From Enterovirga rhinocerotis (GTDB lineage Bacteria; Pseudomonadota; Alphaproteobacteria; Rhizobiales; Beijerinckiaceae), in NCBI RefSeq assembly GCF_004363955.1, contig NZ_SNZR01000013.1, positions 806,001-870,000 of the forward strand: 64,000 nucleotides of DNA, read 5' to 3'. The notes beneath the pieces were generated by a model. It did no database searches, had not been told where the DNA came from, and saw nothing but the letters and a program-made list of their open reading frames with translations. Within the stretch, counting starts at the first letter, position 1; each line of letters opens with the position of its first letter. This document shows, in pieces, positions 48,811 through 57,316 of the stretch. Made by a program: the position numbers and the translations under genes.

Positions 48811-48886
48811 ATGCTGCCCAACCTGCCTGACGGTCCCGCCCCCAGCCTCGATCCCCGCAGCCGGATCTCAACGTTGGTGAGAAAGC

Positions 48887-49201
48887 ATGAGATCGTTCTT
48901 TATCGTGATTGGCGTTGTTCTGCTTACAGGTCTGATCCTGTACGCCGCCGGCTTCCGGATCTTCGTCGTAAAGCCAATCGGAGCGGTACCAGATGGCCGA
49001 ACGCTGATTGTTCGCGGCCTTCCGGGGCTCCGCTTCATCGACAGCCCAGATGCTTTTTGCCTGCGGCAAACCGGGAGTGTCACCTTGATCTGTCGCGGAG
49101 CCGGGCTTGCGGCGGTAGCGAACCAGGGGACGATCGTCGCGCGCCTCCCCTATAGCTCGATCCTGGATGCGCTGGCCGGCACACCACAAACCGACCGCTA
49201 A
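48887..49201 (+). CDS. Small secreted or membrane-anchored protein
   Basis: The 104-residue product begins with a hydrophobic segment (FFIVIGVVLLTGLILYAAGF, about 4-23), followed by a periplasmic-looking domain with two Cys (DAFCLRQTGSVTLICRGAG) able to form a disulphide. GGTGAG precedes the ATG. The fold is unknown. As a moron-like gene it may alter the cell surface. Confidence 0.55.
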   Translation: MRSFFIVIGVVLLTGLILYAAGFRIFVVKPIGAVPDGRTLIVRGLPGLRFIDSPDAFCLRQTGSVTLICRGAGLAAVANQGTIVARLPYSSILDALAGTPQTDR

Positions 49202-49327
49202 CCGGAAACCCAATAGCCTCCTTGACCGCTGCCTCCGACCCCATCCTCGCATCCCTCCTCGCCTACGAGGCGGACGAAGCGGCCTACAGGTTGCTGGCCG
49301 TGACGTATGATGAGGAGGCGGCGGCTG

Positions 49328-50356
49328 CTATTGCGCGACATCACCTGAGTCCAAGTCGAGATCGCCTTGCGATCCGATCCTCGGGAACGCCACTTCAAGA
49401 TGTCGCTTGAATGACGACCAATCCCTGGAAATCTTCATGATCGGTATAAGCTGCAGAATATGATCCCGTAGGTCCGGTTGCCCGACTGTCTCCGATAGGA
49501 ATTGGTGGTGCTTGTATTTCCTTCTCTTGGTGTCTTCGGCGGTCGGGTTCAACTCGCGCAGCGCCTCCAATACTCCGGGCGGCAGCCTCTCGTAGACAAT
49601 ATCATTGGTAATATGCCCCAATAGTGGCGTCTTAGCCCGTCCTACCGGCCATCTCCACCCCTTCAGCCGGTAGATCTGCTTATAGAATTCATCAGGGAAG
49701 CGTTTCGCCCACGCCAGTCGCTCTTCGGCTAGGTACACCGACAGCAACTTATACAGCTCGTCCCGTTCACGATCCGCCTGGAAGCCTGTCACTTCGTCGA
49801 CAAGAGCAACAATTCCGACCTTGGCGAACGCTCTGATCAAGGCCTCACACTGGTCGGCGATATGCATCTGCTGCTTTAGCAGTGCGCCAGCTTGACGAGC
49901 GGCTAAGACGGCCTCACAGATTTCTGGAAGAATGTTTGCTTCATAGCCCGTTGCGGCACTCCCTCCGGACGGAGTCCGGAACCTCACCGGCTCGGCGATC
50001 CTGCTGATCAAGCTACTGGAAACAAATGGAGAAATTGCCTTTCCAGTAGCAAATTTGCCCAGTCGATCACCCTCGCCTGAACCTGCTCCGCCAATCGACA
50101 TTCCCAGAGCCTTTACGATCCCTCCGAGTGAGAGCACGCGACGGCCATCATCGAGGACATAACAGGGAATATCGATGTCTCCGAGACGGAGAGGATGTTC
50201 TGCGGATCCGTGGGTCGCCTTTGGCAATGCGCGATAAGCTTCCCATCTCGCAGTAGCGCCGACCTTTGCTACCGCACGCCGCTCTTCCGAGGATAGAGCG
50301 GCCGCTCGCGCTTTACCGCCCTTGCTCTGAGGCTCTGCCGATTTGCTGTTCGCCAT
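49328..50356 (-). CDS. P63C-domain protein
   Basis: The 342-residue protein has a basic start (KSAEPQSKGGKARAAALSSE) and a P63C domain (about 150-330): NILPEICEAVLAARQAGALL, then ADQCEALIRAFAKVGIVALV, then FPDEFYKQIYRLKGW. The family occurs on phages, plasmids and genomic islands with unknown function. It runs opposite to the other accessory genes and has lower GC and AT-rich codons, so it came from elsewhere. A 7-bp inverted repeat (TGCTTGC/GCAAGCA) lies upstream at 50396-50417. Confidence 0.75.
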   Translation of the reverse strand: MANSKSAEPQSKGGKARAAALSSEERRAVAKVGATARWEAYRALPKATHGSAEHPLRLGDIDIPCYVLDDGRRVLSLGGIVKALGMSIGGAGSGEGDRLGKFATGKAISPFVSSSLISRIAEPVRFRTPSGGSAATGYEANILPEICEAVLAARQAGALLKQQMHIADQCEALIRAFAKVGIVALVDEVTGFQADRERDELYKLLSVYLAEERLAWAKRFPDEFYKQIYRLKGWRWPVGRAKTPLLGHITNDIVYERLPPGVLEALRELNPTAEDTKRRKYKHHQFLSETVGQPDLRDHILQLIPIMKISRDWSSFKRHLEVAFPRIGSQGDLDLDSGDVAQ

Positions 50357-50395
50357 GATCCGTTCTCCGCAAGCATCATCCCGCAGACAAATAAC

Positions 50396-50417
50396 ATGCT
50401 TGCGCAGTTTAGCAAGC
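50396..50417. promoter_or_regulatory. Inverted repeat upstream of P63C gene
   Basis: TGCTTGC and GCAAGCA enclose an 8-base centre about 40 bases before the P63C ATG. It could be an operator or a weak terminator for the small minus-strand gene at 50468. No further evidence. Confidence 0.35.
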
Positions 50418-50467
50418 AGGCCGTCGTTGCGGGCTCGTGGTGCTTGGTGACAACGGGTTGCTTACCC

Positions 50468-50680
50468 CTAACCCTCCGGCAGATCGAGCGCTCGCTTCGG
50501 ATTGCGGATGACGGCCTTCTCGCCTTCGTTGTCGCAGATCAGCCAGTCCTGTCCGTCCCAAGCGACCATCGACGGGAAGAGCTGCGGGAGGATGAGGCGA
50601 TTGCCGCGGACATAGGTCCCGCCGGCCACCACGAGCCGCCGTCCGTCCTTGTCGTCCTCGGTGATCGCGCGCCACGACAT
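50468..50680 (-). CDS. Small unknown protein
   Basis: The 70-residue product (MSWRAITEDDKDGRRLVVAG at the start) is beta-rich with Trp-Asp-Gly-Gln-Asp-Trp, like small SH3- or WW-type folds. It lies on the minus strand between the P63C gene and the rightward early promoter. Ribosome site is poor. The call rests on its protein-like sequence. Confidence 0.45.
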   Translation of the reverse strand: MSWRAITEDDKDGRRLVVAGGTYVRGNRLILPQLFPSMVAWDGQDWLICDNEGEKAVIRNPKRALDLPEG

Positions 50681-50814
50681 CGCGAGACCCTACCCCACCT
50701 CTCTCCCCCCAGCCAGGCTTCGGCTAGTCGAAGCCGCCTCCGCATAAGCGCTTCTCATGGGGTCGCGCGCAACGCCGCTAGCAGGCCCAGACCGTGAGAT
50801 GCCCAGCCAATCCG

Positions 50815-50829
50815 TGCCCAATATGGGAT
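50815..50829. promoter_or_regulatory. CI/Cro operator O5
   Basis: TGCCCAATATGGGAT matches the operator consensus except for the last bases. It overlaps the first base of the rightward -35 box. Confidence 0.6.
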
Positions 50830-50857
50830 TGACATATGCCCAGGATGGGCACATTCT
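50829..50857 (+). promoter_or_regulatory. Rightward early promoter (P-R type)
   Basis: A perfect TTGACA (-35, 50829-50834) is followed after 17 bases by CATTCT (-10, 50852-50857). The spacer contains a full operator. It should start the long rightward operon from 50885. Confidence 0.7.
50837..50851. promoter_or_regulatory. CI/Cro operator O6 inside the rightward promoter
   Basis: TGCCCAGGATGGGCA has the same half-sites and spacing as O1 and fills the -35/-10 spacer, so CI binding should exclude polymerase. Confidence 0.75.
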
Positions 50858-50884
50858 TCGTCTGTCACCCGGACGGAGATGGCG

Positions 50885-51250
50885 ATGCAGCCCGCGACCG
50901 ATACCTACTTCGACACCGCCGAGTACAAGGCGCTTCAGGCGCAGCGGGACAACCTGTTCTACTCGCCGGGCCGGTTCGCTGCGGTGCGCGCCGACATCCG
51001 GCTGATCGACCAGAAGATCGCCGACGGCCGCTGGCACCACGAGAACCCCGGCAAGACCGGATCGTGGCGGATCGCGACCGGCGGGCAGGTCGAGTTCAGC
51101 GCCGGCATCCCGCGCTTCGAGACCGAGGCTGACGCGCTCGCCTACATCGCGGCGCACCAGACCTATGGGCGCGCGACCGCCGTCTACCTCCGCTCCCGCC
51201 AGACGATCGAGGCCGACCTCCGCGCGGCCGGCATGAAGGAGGCCGCCTGA
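50885..51250 (+). CDS. First gene of rightward early operon, unknown
   Basis: The 121-residue product has a helical start (TDTYFDTAEYKALQAQRDNL) and a middle with ADIRLIDQKIADGRWHHENP, then a beta/helix end. I start at the ATG at 50885, because GGAG lies 6 bases before it; the ATG at 50879 directly abuts that site. No family recognised. First position under the CI-controlled promoter suggests an early control or host-takeover role. Confidence 0.65.
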   Translation: MQPATDTYFDTAEYKALQAQRDNLFYSPGRFAAVRADIRLIDQKIADGRWHHENPGKTGSWRIATGGQVEFSAGIPRFETEADALAYIAAHQTYGRATAVYLRSRQTIEADLRAAGMKEAA

Positions 51251-51251
51251 C

Positions 51252-51482
51252 ATGGCTCATCCCTGGAAACAGAGGGGCTCCGGCAAGGCTTCGTCCTGCC
51301 GGGCCGCGCGGCGGAACGCTTCGAAGGCCGAGCGCCGCGAGCAGTCCGGCGATCGCCACCGCGCCGCGAAGGCGGAGCAGACCAGCTACTTCATCCGTGA
51401 TCGCTTCAAGCACGAGCAGGCCAATGCGCGCCGGGCTCGGCAGATCGCGGCCGGCCGGCTCCAGCCGACGGGAGGCGTCTGA
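51252..51482 (+). CDS. Small basic protein
   Basis: The 76-residue product is very rich in Arg, Lys and Ala (KASSCRAARRNASKAERREQ) and predicted helical, as in nucleic-acid-binding peptides. Its ATG is 1 base after the upstream stop and its stop overlaps the next ATG. No family recognised. Confidence 0.55.
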   Translation: MAHPWKQRGSGKASSCRAARRNASKAERREQSGDRHRAAKAEQTSYFIRDRFKHEQANARRARQIAAGRLQPTGGV

Positions 51483-52099
51483 TGCCTACGGGATACACCG
51501 CGGCCGTTCAGGACGGCTCGATCACCACATTCCCCGACTTCGCGATGCAGTGCGCGCGCGGATTCGGCGCTCTCTACTCGATGCGAGACGAGCCCGGGGA
51601 TGCGCCGATCCCTGATCGCTTCGAGCCTCAGACCGCATACCACGACGAGCGTCTCGCCGCGGCTCGCGTCCGCCTGATCCAACTCCTCGCAATGTCGTCG
51701 GAGGAAGTCCGCGCGGCGGCCGAGGAGTCTCAGCGGGAGAGCGACAAGAGCCTCAACGAGTACAAGGCTCGCCGCCTGCTCCATCGCGAGCGCTACGAAG
51801 CCATGCTGGTTCGTGTGCGCGATTGGGCGCCGCCTTCGAGTGAACATGAGCCGCTGAAGGAGTTCATGATCGAGCAGCTCGAAAGTTCGATCAATTTCGA
51901 CTGCAGCACGGGACCGTGGAGCGAACAGCCGGCACCTCTGTCGCCTGAAGATTGGTTCGACGACGAACTCCAAAAGGCAAGTCGGGAAGTCGGCTATCAC
52001 ACCCGGGAGAGGGCGAAGGAGATCGAGAGGACGGAGAGCCGCAACAAGTGGCTGGCCGATCTTCGCGCCAGCCTCGCTGAGATCGAGGAGGTGTCGTGA
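51482..52099 (+). CDS. Unknown early protein
   Basis: The 205-residue product starts MPTGYTAAVQDGSITTFPDF, with a Phe/Cys-containing segment FAMQCARGFGALYSMRDEPG, then long charged helices. This start is common in early proteins of related phages. No catalytic or DNA-binding motif is clear. ATG overlaps the upstream stop by one base. Confidence 0.65.
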   Translation: MPTGYTAAVQDGSITTFPDFAMQCARGFGALYSMRDEPGDAPIPDRFEPQTAYHDERLAAARVRLIQLLAMSSEEVRAAAEESQRESDKSLNEYKARRLLHRERYEAMLVRVRDWAPPSSEHEPLKEFMIEQLESSINFDCSTGPWSEQPAPLSPEDWFDDELQKASREVGYHTRERAKEIERTESRNKWLADLRASLAEIEEVS

Positions 52100-52254
52100 T
52101 GACGACCGCTCCTCAGCCCGCCGACGAGGCCTCGGAGACGAAGTCCGCGGTCCGCGTCCTGCCGCGCCTCAAGAAGGCTCTCCTCTCCGGCCCCAGCTAC
52201 GGCACCCTCGCTGCCCTGTGGGCCTTGAGCGAGAAGCAGAAGGAGGGGCGCTGA
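52099..52254 (+). CDS. 51-residue peptide
   Basis: A short frame (MTTAPQPADEASETKSAVRV at the start) lies exactly between two coupled genes with a TGATG overlap upstream and 1-base gap downstream. The second half is helical (SYGTLAALWALSEKQKEGR). Its translation is supported by this spacing only. Confidence 0.5.
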   Translation: MTTAPQPADEASETKSAVRVLPRLKKALLSGPSYGTLAALWALSEKQKEGR

Positions 52255-52255
52255 C

Positions 52256-52762
52256 ATGGACGCCCGCTTCGAAGAGACGCTCGCCTACATCCGGCGGGAC
52301 GATTCCGGCCTGATCGCTCGGCACGCGTCGTCCGAAATCCGGCCGATCGACCTCGCATGGGAGGACATCAACGCCCTCAGCCATCCCGACGACAAGACGC
52401 TTCGGGGCGAGACCGTGGACGCGGTGCTGGCGATCCTTGAGGCCTACGGCGCCCGCGATCCGCTCTCGCTCCGGCACGAGCCCAAGCGCGAGCCGGCCGC
52501 GACCCCGGTCCTCGACGGCATGGCGCATCGCGAGCGTCGGAACGCCATCGTCGCCGCGTCCGTGATCGCGGGATCGACCGTGCTCGCCGGCTGCACGAGC
52601 GAACTGGCCAGCGCCTTCGACCAGTGGCTCGGCGGCGCGATCCTGGCCGGCATCGCGGTGGCTGGTCTCGCTGGCGCCCTCTGGCCTCGTCGGGCTCCGG
52701 GCCCGTGCCCGCATCAGGATGCCGATGGCGAGGCCTCAGCACTTGGCAGGAGCGACCGATGA
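52256..52762 (+). CDS. Unknown protein with C-terminal hydrophobic part
   Basis: The 168-residue product has a helical N-terminal part (MDARFEETLAYIRRDDSGLI) and two hydrophobic segments near the end (AIVAASVIAGSTVLAGCTSE and GGAILAGIAVAGLAGALWPR), so it is probably tail-anchored in the membrane. AAGGAGG precedes the ATG. No family recognised. Confidence 0.6.
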   Translation: MDARFEETLAYIRRDDSGLIARHASSEIRPIDLAWEDINALSHPDDKTLRGETVDAVLAILEAYGARDPLSLRHEPKREPAATPVLDGMAHRERRNAIVAASVIAGSTVLAGCTSELASAFDQWLGGAILAGIAVAGLAGALWPRRAPGPCPHQDADGEASALGRSDR

Positions 52763-53124
52763 CGAGTCTCACGCCGAACCAGGATGCTGGGCGGAACGCG
52801 GTCCTTCCGGACCATATCCGTCGGGAGATGGAAAAGTCCGGCGCAGACGGCGCCATTGCGAGGATCATTGTCGAGATCCAGGTAGGTGTCCGTTCCGCAT
52901 TCCTCGCTGAGTTCGACCGGGCGACGCCCATCGACGCGATCATCGAAGGAATGCGGCAGGGGCTCGGCAATGCCCTTGCCTCGGTGGTGAGCAATTCGTT
53001 CGAAGGCGACCTTGAGCAGGCGGCCCAAGATTTCGCAGCCGGGGTCACCCGTCACGCTCTGAGGTCGCTCAACTGCGAGAGCGAGAAGCTGGTGGTGCCC
53101 GTGACGCCGGTGGCGCGCGCATGA
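52759..53124 (+). CDS. Unknown early protein
   Basis: The 121-residue product starts MTSLTPNQDAGRNAVLPDHI and has helical segments (PIDAIIEGMRQGLGNALASV) suggestive of a small oligomer. The ATG at 52759 overlaps the upstream stop by 4 bases, which decides the start. No family recognised. Confidence 0.6.
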   Translation: MTSLTPNQDAGRNAVLPDHIRREMEKSGADGAIARIIVEIQVGVRSAFLAEFDRATPIDAIIEGMRQGLGNALASVVSNSFEGDLEQAAQDFAAGVTRHALRSLNCESEKLVVPVTPVARA

Positions 53125-53414
53125 CCCGCTTCCCTCTCCTCCCGCCGAACACCTGCCACGGCGGCCCGCTTACGCCTCAGCACGAGCCCTTCGTCGGCAT
53201 GGTCGGACACATCTCGCGGATGGAGGGCCTCTACCCGCTGTTGAGCGTCGCCCAGGTCTGCGTGGTCGAAGCCGGCTCTCAGATCATGGCCCAGCAGCGC
53301 GGCAGTGCACCTGACCGCCTGCAGATGATCAGGTGGTTGCTGTTCCGCGCCAGCGCTCTCGTCGAGCGCGAGCAGCAGCTCGCCGCCGCCTCTCAACGCC
53401 AAGCCGCGGAGTAG
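53121..53414 (+). CDS. Small helical early protein
   Basis: The 97-residue product (MTRFPLLPPNTCHGGPLTPQ at the start) has a Cys/His-containing start and a long helical end with QREQQLAAASQ-type spacing. It overlaps its upstream neighbour by 4 bases. No family recognised. Confidence 0.55.
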   Translation: MTRFPLLPPNTCHGGPLTPQHEPFVGMVGHISRMEGLYPLLSVAQVCVVEAGSQIMAQQRGSAPDRLQMIRWLLFRASALVEREQQLAAASQRQAAE

Positions 53415-53417
53415 ACG

Positions 53418-54383
53418 ATGAGCGCCCAGATCGCGCCGAACGAGGATGCATGGACGTCCTGGCGGGAGGAACTGTCCGGGCTCCCGCGCGCCCTGCCTCG
53501 GGGGAAGGTGGCTCAGGGGTACTACGAGCTTCGGACAAAGATCGGCCGCCAGGTGCTTGCGGTCTTCTGGGATGAGGACGTCGAGGACTTTGTCGGTCGG
53601 CTGGGCGCCGATGGTGAGGACCAACTTGCCGATGAGGAGTTCTGCGAGAGGGTCTTCAGCCGGTCGAAGGCAATCTCGCACGAGGTCTACGAGGGCGTGA
53701 TCAACGGCCACGGCTGGCCGGAAGAGCGTGCTCTGCGCGAGTCCGCCGGCGACGAGGACACGGGCAACCCGCACGAGGACCGCCCGAACACGCCGCCCGA
53801 GAAACACGCTGACATTGCGGATCGCGGGGCAGAACTCGACCGCAAGATCAGGAAGTGGGTGCAGGGCATCGGCGGCGAGATCAAGTCACAGGCCGACGCC
53901 GACACCGCCGGCAAGTTCAAGGCTGATCTGAAGGCGCTCGAAGACGAGGCGGCCGAAGGCAAGCGCACAGAGAAGGCGCCTGTACTCGCCGAGGCCGACC
54001 GCCTCGAGAAGCTCTGGGCTCCTGTCGTCGCGGATCGGAAGCGCAGCCGCGAGCGCATCACCGATCTTATCGGTGGCTTTCTGAAGGCCGAGACCGCCCG
54101 GAAAGCGGCGGAGCGGAAGGCGGCGCTCGAAGCCGGTCGTCCTGCTCCCGAAGCGAAGGTCACAGCCGGGGGCGCTGGGGGCGGCCGGAAGGTCTCGCTG
54201 ATGACCGTGACGTCCGTCGCCTTCGACGATTTCGAGAAAGCGTGGGCTCAGGTCGCGGCGACGAAGGCCTTCAAGGAAAACCGGATCGTCCGACCCGTCT
54301 TCGATCAAGTCGTCCACCAGCTCCTGCGTTCTGGCGGCGAGGTCGAGGGCGCACGCCTCGTCGAAGAGCAAAGGGCTCGCTGA
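53418..54383 (+). CDS. Helical protein upstream of RecT, function unknown
   Basis: The 321-residue product has an N-terminal part (ELSGLPRALPRGKVAQGYYE) and a long charged helical region (about 130-245, KFKADLKALEDEAAEGKRTE), then a compact end (SVAFDDFEKAWAQVAATKAF). In several phages a coiled protein of this size precedes the RecT gene. It may hold DNA ends or recruit nuclease. GGAG lies before the ATG. Confidence 0.6.
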   Translation: MSAQIAPNEDAWTSWREELSGLPRALPRGKVAQGYYELRTKIGRQVLAVFWDEDVEDFVGRLGADGEDQLADEEFCERVFSRSKAISHEVYEGVINGHGWPEERALRESAGDEDTGNPHEDRPNTPPEKHADIADRGAELDRKIRKWVQGIGGEIKSQADADTAGKFKADLKALEDEAAEGKRTEKAPVLAEADRLEKLWAPVVADRKRSRERITDLIGGFLKAETARKAAERKAALEAGRPAPEAKVTAGGAGGGRKVSLMTVTSVAFDDFEKAWAQVAATKAFKENRIVRPVFDQVVHQLLRSGGEVEGARLVEEQRAR

Positions 54384-54405
54384 GCCGCAAAATCGGGAGA
54401 ACAAC

Positions 54406-55908
54406 TTGAGCCAGGAACTCGCTACCGTCGCGCCGCAGCGTACTCCGATTGTCGCCGGCGGGCAGGTCAACGCCATCGTGCCGGCTACCTTCGAGGATGT
54501 GCAGCGCCTGTCGGCGGCCATCTTCGCGAGCGGCCTCGTGCCCTACGGCATGGACCGGCCTGAGAAGGTCATGGTCGCGCTGATGACCGGGCTCGAGCTG
54601 GGCATCAAGCCGATGCAGGCCCTCCAGGGGATCGCGGTCATCAACGGCGCGCCACGGATCTGGGGCGACCTCTCCCTGGCTATGGTGCGGGCGTCCGGTG
54701 AACTCGAGGAGTTCGAGGAGCGATACGAAGGCAAGCCACCCACCAACTGGGCCGACCCGAAGGGAGACGAGCGCCTCTACACTGCCATCTGTCGCGTGAA
54801 GCGGGCCGGCGAGAAGGCGAAGGAGGAGGAGTTCTCCATCGCCGATGCCATCACGGCGAAGCTGTGGGGCAAGTCCGGGTCCAAAGGGCCGACCCCTTGG
54901 GTCACTAGCCCGAAGCGAATGCTGAAGATGCGCGCCCGCGCCTTCGCTTTGCGCGACACCTTCGCGGACATCCTCAAGGGCATGGCGATCGCCGAGGAGA
55001 TGATCGGCCATGAGGATGAGACGGCAGAGGCCCGTCCCGCGAAGGCGCGCCGCGCACCGCCGAGCCCGCCACCGGTCGAGGCGAAGGCGGCAAACGAGCC
55101 GGTCCAGCCGCAGACCGAACACATCGAGGAAGCGGAGGTCACCGAGGTCGCGACGGATGCCGCATCGGCTGTGGCTCAGACCGAGCTTACCGAGGACGAG
55201 AGGCAGACCCCTGACGAGATCCTGGTGGAGCTGAAGGAGAAACTCGGCTTCGCGAAGACGGCCGACCAAGTCGAGGAGTTCTACGACGACTTCGATGCGG
55301 AGTCGCTCCTCGAGCAGACGGAGGATGGCGTCGACCGGGCGCGCGCGCTGAAAGCGGAGACGCTGACCCGGATCGGGAAGCCAGCGACCGAGACGACGCC
55401 TGCGACGGCGAAACCGGCCGACCCATTCGATCTGCCCGATATCGAGAGCCCGGCCGACTATATCGCGTGGATTGAGGGCGCCGCCGCGAAGGTCGTCGAC
55501 ACCGACACTGCCAAGCGCATGTCGGAGGCATGGAACTCGTCGAAGGCGCTTCGCCGCGAGATCGAGATCGATGCGGCCGCGGAGCGAAAGCTGAAGGCCG
55601 AAATCACATCTCTGATCGCGAGGTTCGCGCCCCCATCCGAAAAGGCCAACGCCGCAGGGAAGGCCGACACGCCACTTGCTGCCTCGGTTGACGTCGATGC
55701 CCAGCCCACCTCCGCGGAGCAGTACGTCGCGCAGCGCGTCGCGATGGCGGAACGAGCCAAGACGTATGACGAGGCCCGGGATCTCAAGCGCCGCTTCCTG
55801 CACGAGTCGAAGCTCCGAGAAGACCTTGGCGTGAAGCAGGCTCTCTACGAGGAGGCCAAGAAGGCCGTCCATGGCCGCGTTGACGCTCTTCGTCCGGCGG
55901 ACGCCTGA
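54406..55908 (+). CDS. recT: RecT-family single-strand annealing protein
   Basis: The 500-residue protein has a RecT-like core in its first 205 residues: FEDVQRLSAAIFASGLVPYG, then VMVALMTGLELGIKPMQALQ, GIAVINGAPRIWGDL and SPKRMLKMRARAFALRDTFA. The C-terminal 290 residues are a long acidic/Ala-rich extension with Pro segments, far beyond a normal RecT (about 270). It starts at a TTG with GGGAGA 6 bases before it. The protein should anneal complementary strands in phage recombination together with the exonuclease downstream. Confidence 0.75.
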   Translation: MSQELATVAPQRTPIVAGGQVNAIVPATFEDVQRLSAAIFASGLVPYGMDRPEKVMVALMTGLELGIKPMQALQGIAVINGAPRIWGDLSLAMVRASGELEEFEERYEGKPPTNWADPKGDERLYTAICRVKRAGEKAKEEEFSIADAITAKLWGKSGSKGPTPWVTSPKRMLKMRARAFALRDTFADILKGMAIAEEMIGHEDETAEARPAKARRAPPSPPPVEAKAANEPVQPQTEHIEEAEVTEVATDAASAVAQTELTEDERQTPDEILVELKEKLGFAKTADQVEEFYDDFDAESLLEQTEDGVDRARALKAETLTRIGKPATETTPATAKPADPFDLPDIESPADYIAWIEGAAAKVVDTDTAKRMSEAWNSSKALRREIEIDAAAERKLKAEITSLIARFAPPSEKANAAGKADTPLAASVDVDAQPTSAEQYVAQRVAMAERAKTYDEARDLKRRFLHESKLREDLGVKQALYEEAKKAVHGRVDALRPADA

Positions 55909-55910
55909 AC

Positions 55911-56351
55911 ATGGCCGCTCGCGATCTCCCCAGCGCCATGATGAGGGTCACGGGAACGGGGCTCGCCCCGGCCGATGACCACGCAGGCGACGAGCTCGCG
56001 CGCTTCCCTGTGGGCAGCGATGTCGAAGTCTCGCTCTTCCGCGCGCCGAACCCTGCCTATCGGCGCCTCCTCTACGCCGTGGTTGGAGACGTCTATCCGA
56101 ACACGGATTGGCCGACATCCGACGCGCTGATGACGTTCCTCAAGACCGAGCTTCGGCACGTCGATTCCTGGCTCACTATGGGGGGCGGTGTGACGATCAA
56201 TCCGCGCTCGCTCTCCACGTTCGACCACGACGAGATGATCGAGTTCGGGATGGCTTCCATGGGGGTGCTCTCCACCCAGGTCGTCCCGGGGCTCGATGTC
56301 GACGGACTCCTCCGCGCCAAGCAGCGCCGGATCCGCGGGAGCTTCCGATGA
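55911..56351 (+). CDS. DUF1367-like recombination accessory
   Basis: The 146-residue product has a pattern like DUF1367 (GSDVEVSLFRAPNPAYRRLL with YAVVGDVYPNT), a family found in recombination regions next to NinB-type genes. Later helices carry FLKTELRHVDSWLTMGGGVT. It lies between RecT and exonuclease with a 4-base overlap downstream. Function in the family is not firmly known. Confidence 0.6.
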   Translation: MAARDLPSAMMRVTGTGLAPADDHAGDELARFPVGSDVEVSLFRAPNPAYRRLLYAVVGDVYPNTDWPTSDALMTFLKTELRHVDSWLTMGGGVTINPRSLSTFDHDEMIEFGMASMGVLSTQVVPGLDVDGLLRAKQRRIRGSFR

Positions 56352-57316
56352 ACGCGCTCCGACCGACCGACGATCTCTTCCTCGTGGATGCCTCGTCGTT
56401 CATCCACCGGGACTACCACAGCTCGAAGCTCCAAGATCAAGCGTACAACGTGAATGATCGCGGCGAGCCCATCGGTGCCGTGAAGCGCTTCGCCGAGAGG
56501 CTCTTCTGGTGGCGCAAGCGGGGCGCGCACAATCGCGTCCCGACGCACATGGGCATGGTGTTCGATGCCGGGCGGAGGAACTGGCGACACGAGATCTACC
56601 CGGCATACAAGGCGGGCCGCCCGCCTCTCGATGACGATCTCCACGTCCAGATGCCGCTCATGCGCGTGGCTGCCGAGGCCATGGGGATCTGCGCAGTCGA
56701 GGAGACCGGCTACGAGGCCGACGATCTCATTGCGACCTACGCGCTCACGGCCGTCGAGCAGGACGCGTCATGCCTGATCATCTCCGGCGACAAGGATCTG
56801 CTGCAACTTGTCCGTCCCGGTGTCCAAGTGTTCGATCCCCAATGCGGGGTCGAGGGTTATCCAGGCTATCGGCCGGCGCGACTCTTCGGGCACGACGAAG
56901 TCGTCGAGAAGTTCGGCGTTCCACCCGATCTCGTGATCGACGTCCAGGGGCTCGCGGGAGATCCTGGCGACGGCGTGCCAGGTGTGCCGGGCATCGGCAT
57001 CAAGACGGCGGCGAAGTTGGTGGCCGAGTTCGGCAGCCTTGCAGCAGTGCTCGCGGCTGCACCAGAGAAGGCGGCGGCGAAGAAGCCGGCCGCTATGTGG
57101 GTGAAGGTTGCGGCCAACGCCGACCTTGCGCTGACCTCTCGCTGTCTCGTGAGCCTCGACTGCTGCGTCGACTACTCGACCCCGATCGAGGCGATGCTCC
57201 TTGAACCATTCGAGCATGATCGAGCCATCGCGTTCGCGGAGGAGATCGGCCTGCCGTCGATTGTCCGGATGCTCGAGAAGGACCGCGACTATGCGGAGCG
57301 GAGGGCTGCAGCATGA
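56348..57316 (+). CDS. 5'-3' exonuclease (Pol I N-domain / FEN-like)
   Basis: The 322-residue protein has the PIN/FEN fold: LFLVDASSFIHRDYHSS (first Asp), VFDAGRRNWRHEIYPAYKAG, GYEADDLIATYA (acidic pair), LIISGDKDLLQLV, and a helix-3-turn-helix (GVPGVPGIGIKTAAKLVAEF). These are all the metal-binding and clamp motifs. It degrades 5' ends or flaps and can supply single strands to RecT. The ATG at 56348 overlaps the upstream stop by 4 bases. Confidence 0.88.
   Translation: MNALRPTDDLFLVDASSFIHRDYHSSKLQDQAYNVNDRGEPIGAVKRFAERLFWWRKRGAHNRVPTHMGMVFDAGRRNWRHEIYPAYKAGRPPLDDDLHVQMPLMRVAAEAMGICAVEETGYEADDLIATYALTAVEQDASCLIISGDKDLLQLVRPGVQVFDPQCGVEGYPGYRPARLFGHDEVVEKFGVPPDLVIDVQGLAGDPGDGVPGVPGIGIKTAAKLVAEFGSLAAVLAAAPEKAAAKKPAAMWVKVAANADLALTSRCLVSLDCCVDYSTPIEAMLLEPFEHDRAIAFAEEIGLPSIVRMLEKDRDYAERRAAA

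Noticed and set aside
49222-49410. 62-residue plus frame beginning with TTG
   Set aside because: Runs into the 3' end of the P63C gene, no clear ribosome site; could be a remnant but not supported.
50690-51253. 187-residue minus frame opposite the first rightward gene
   Set aside because: It would cover the promoter and operators and is Arg/Gly-rich shadow.
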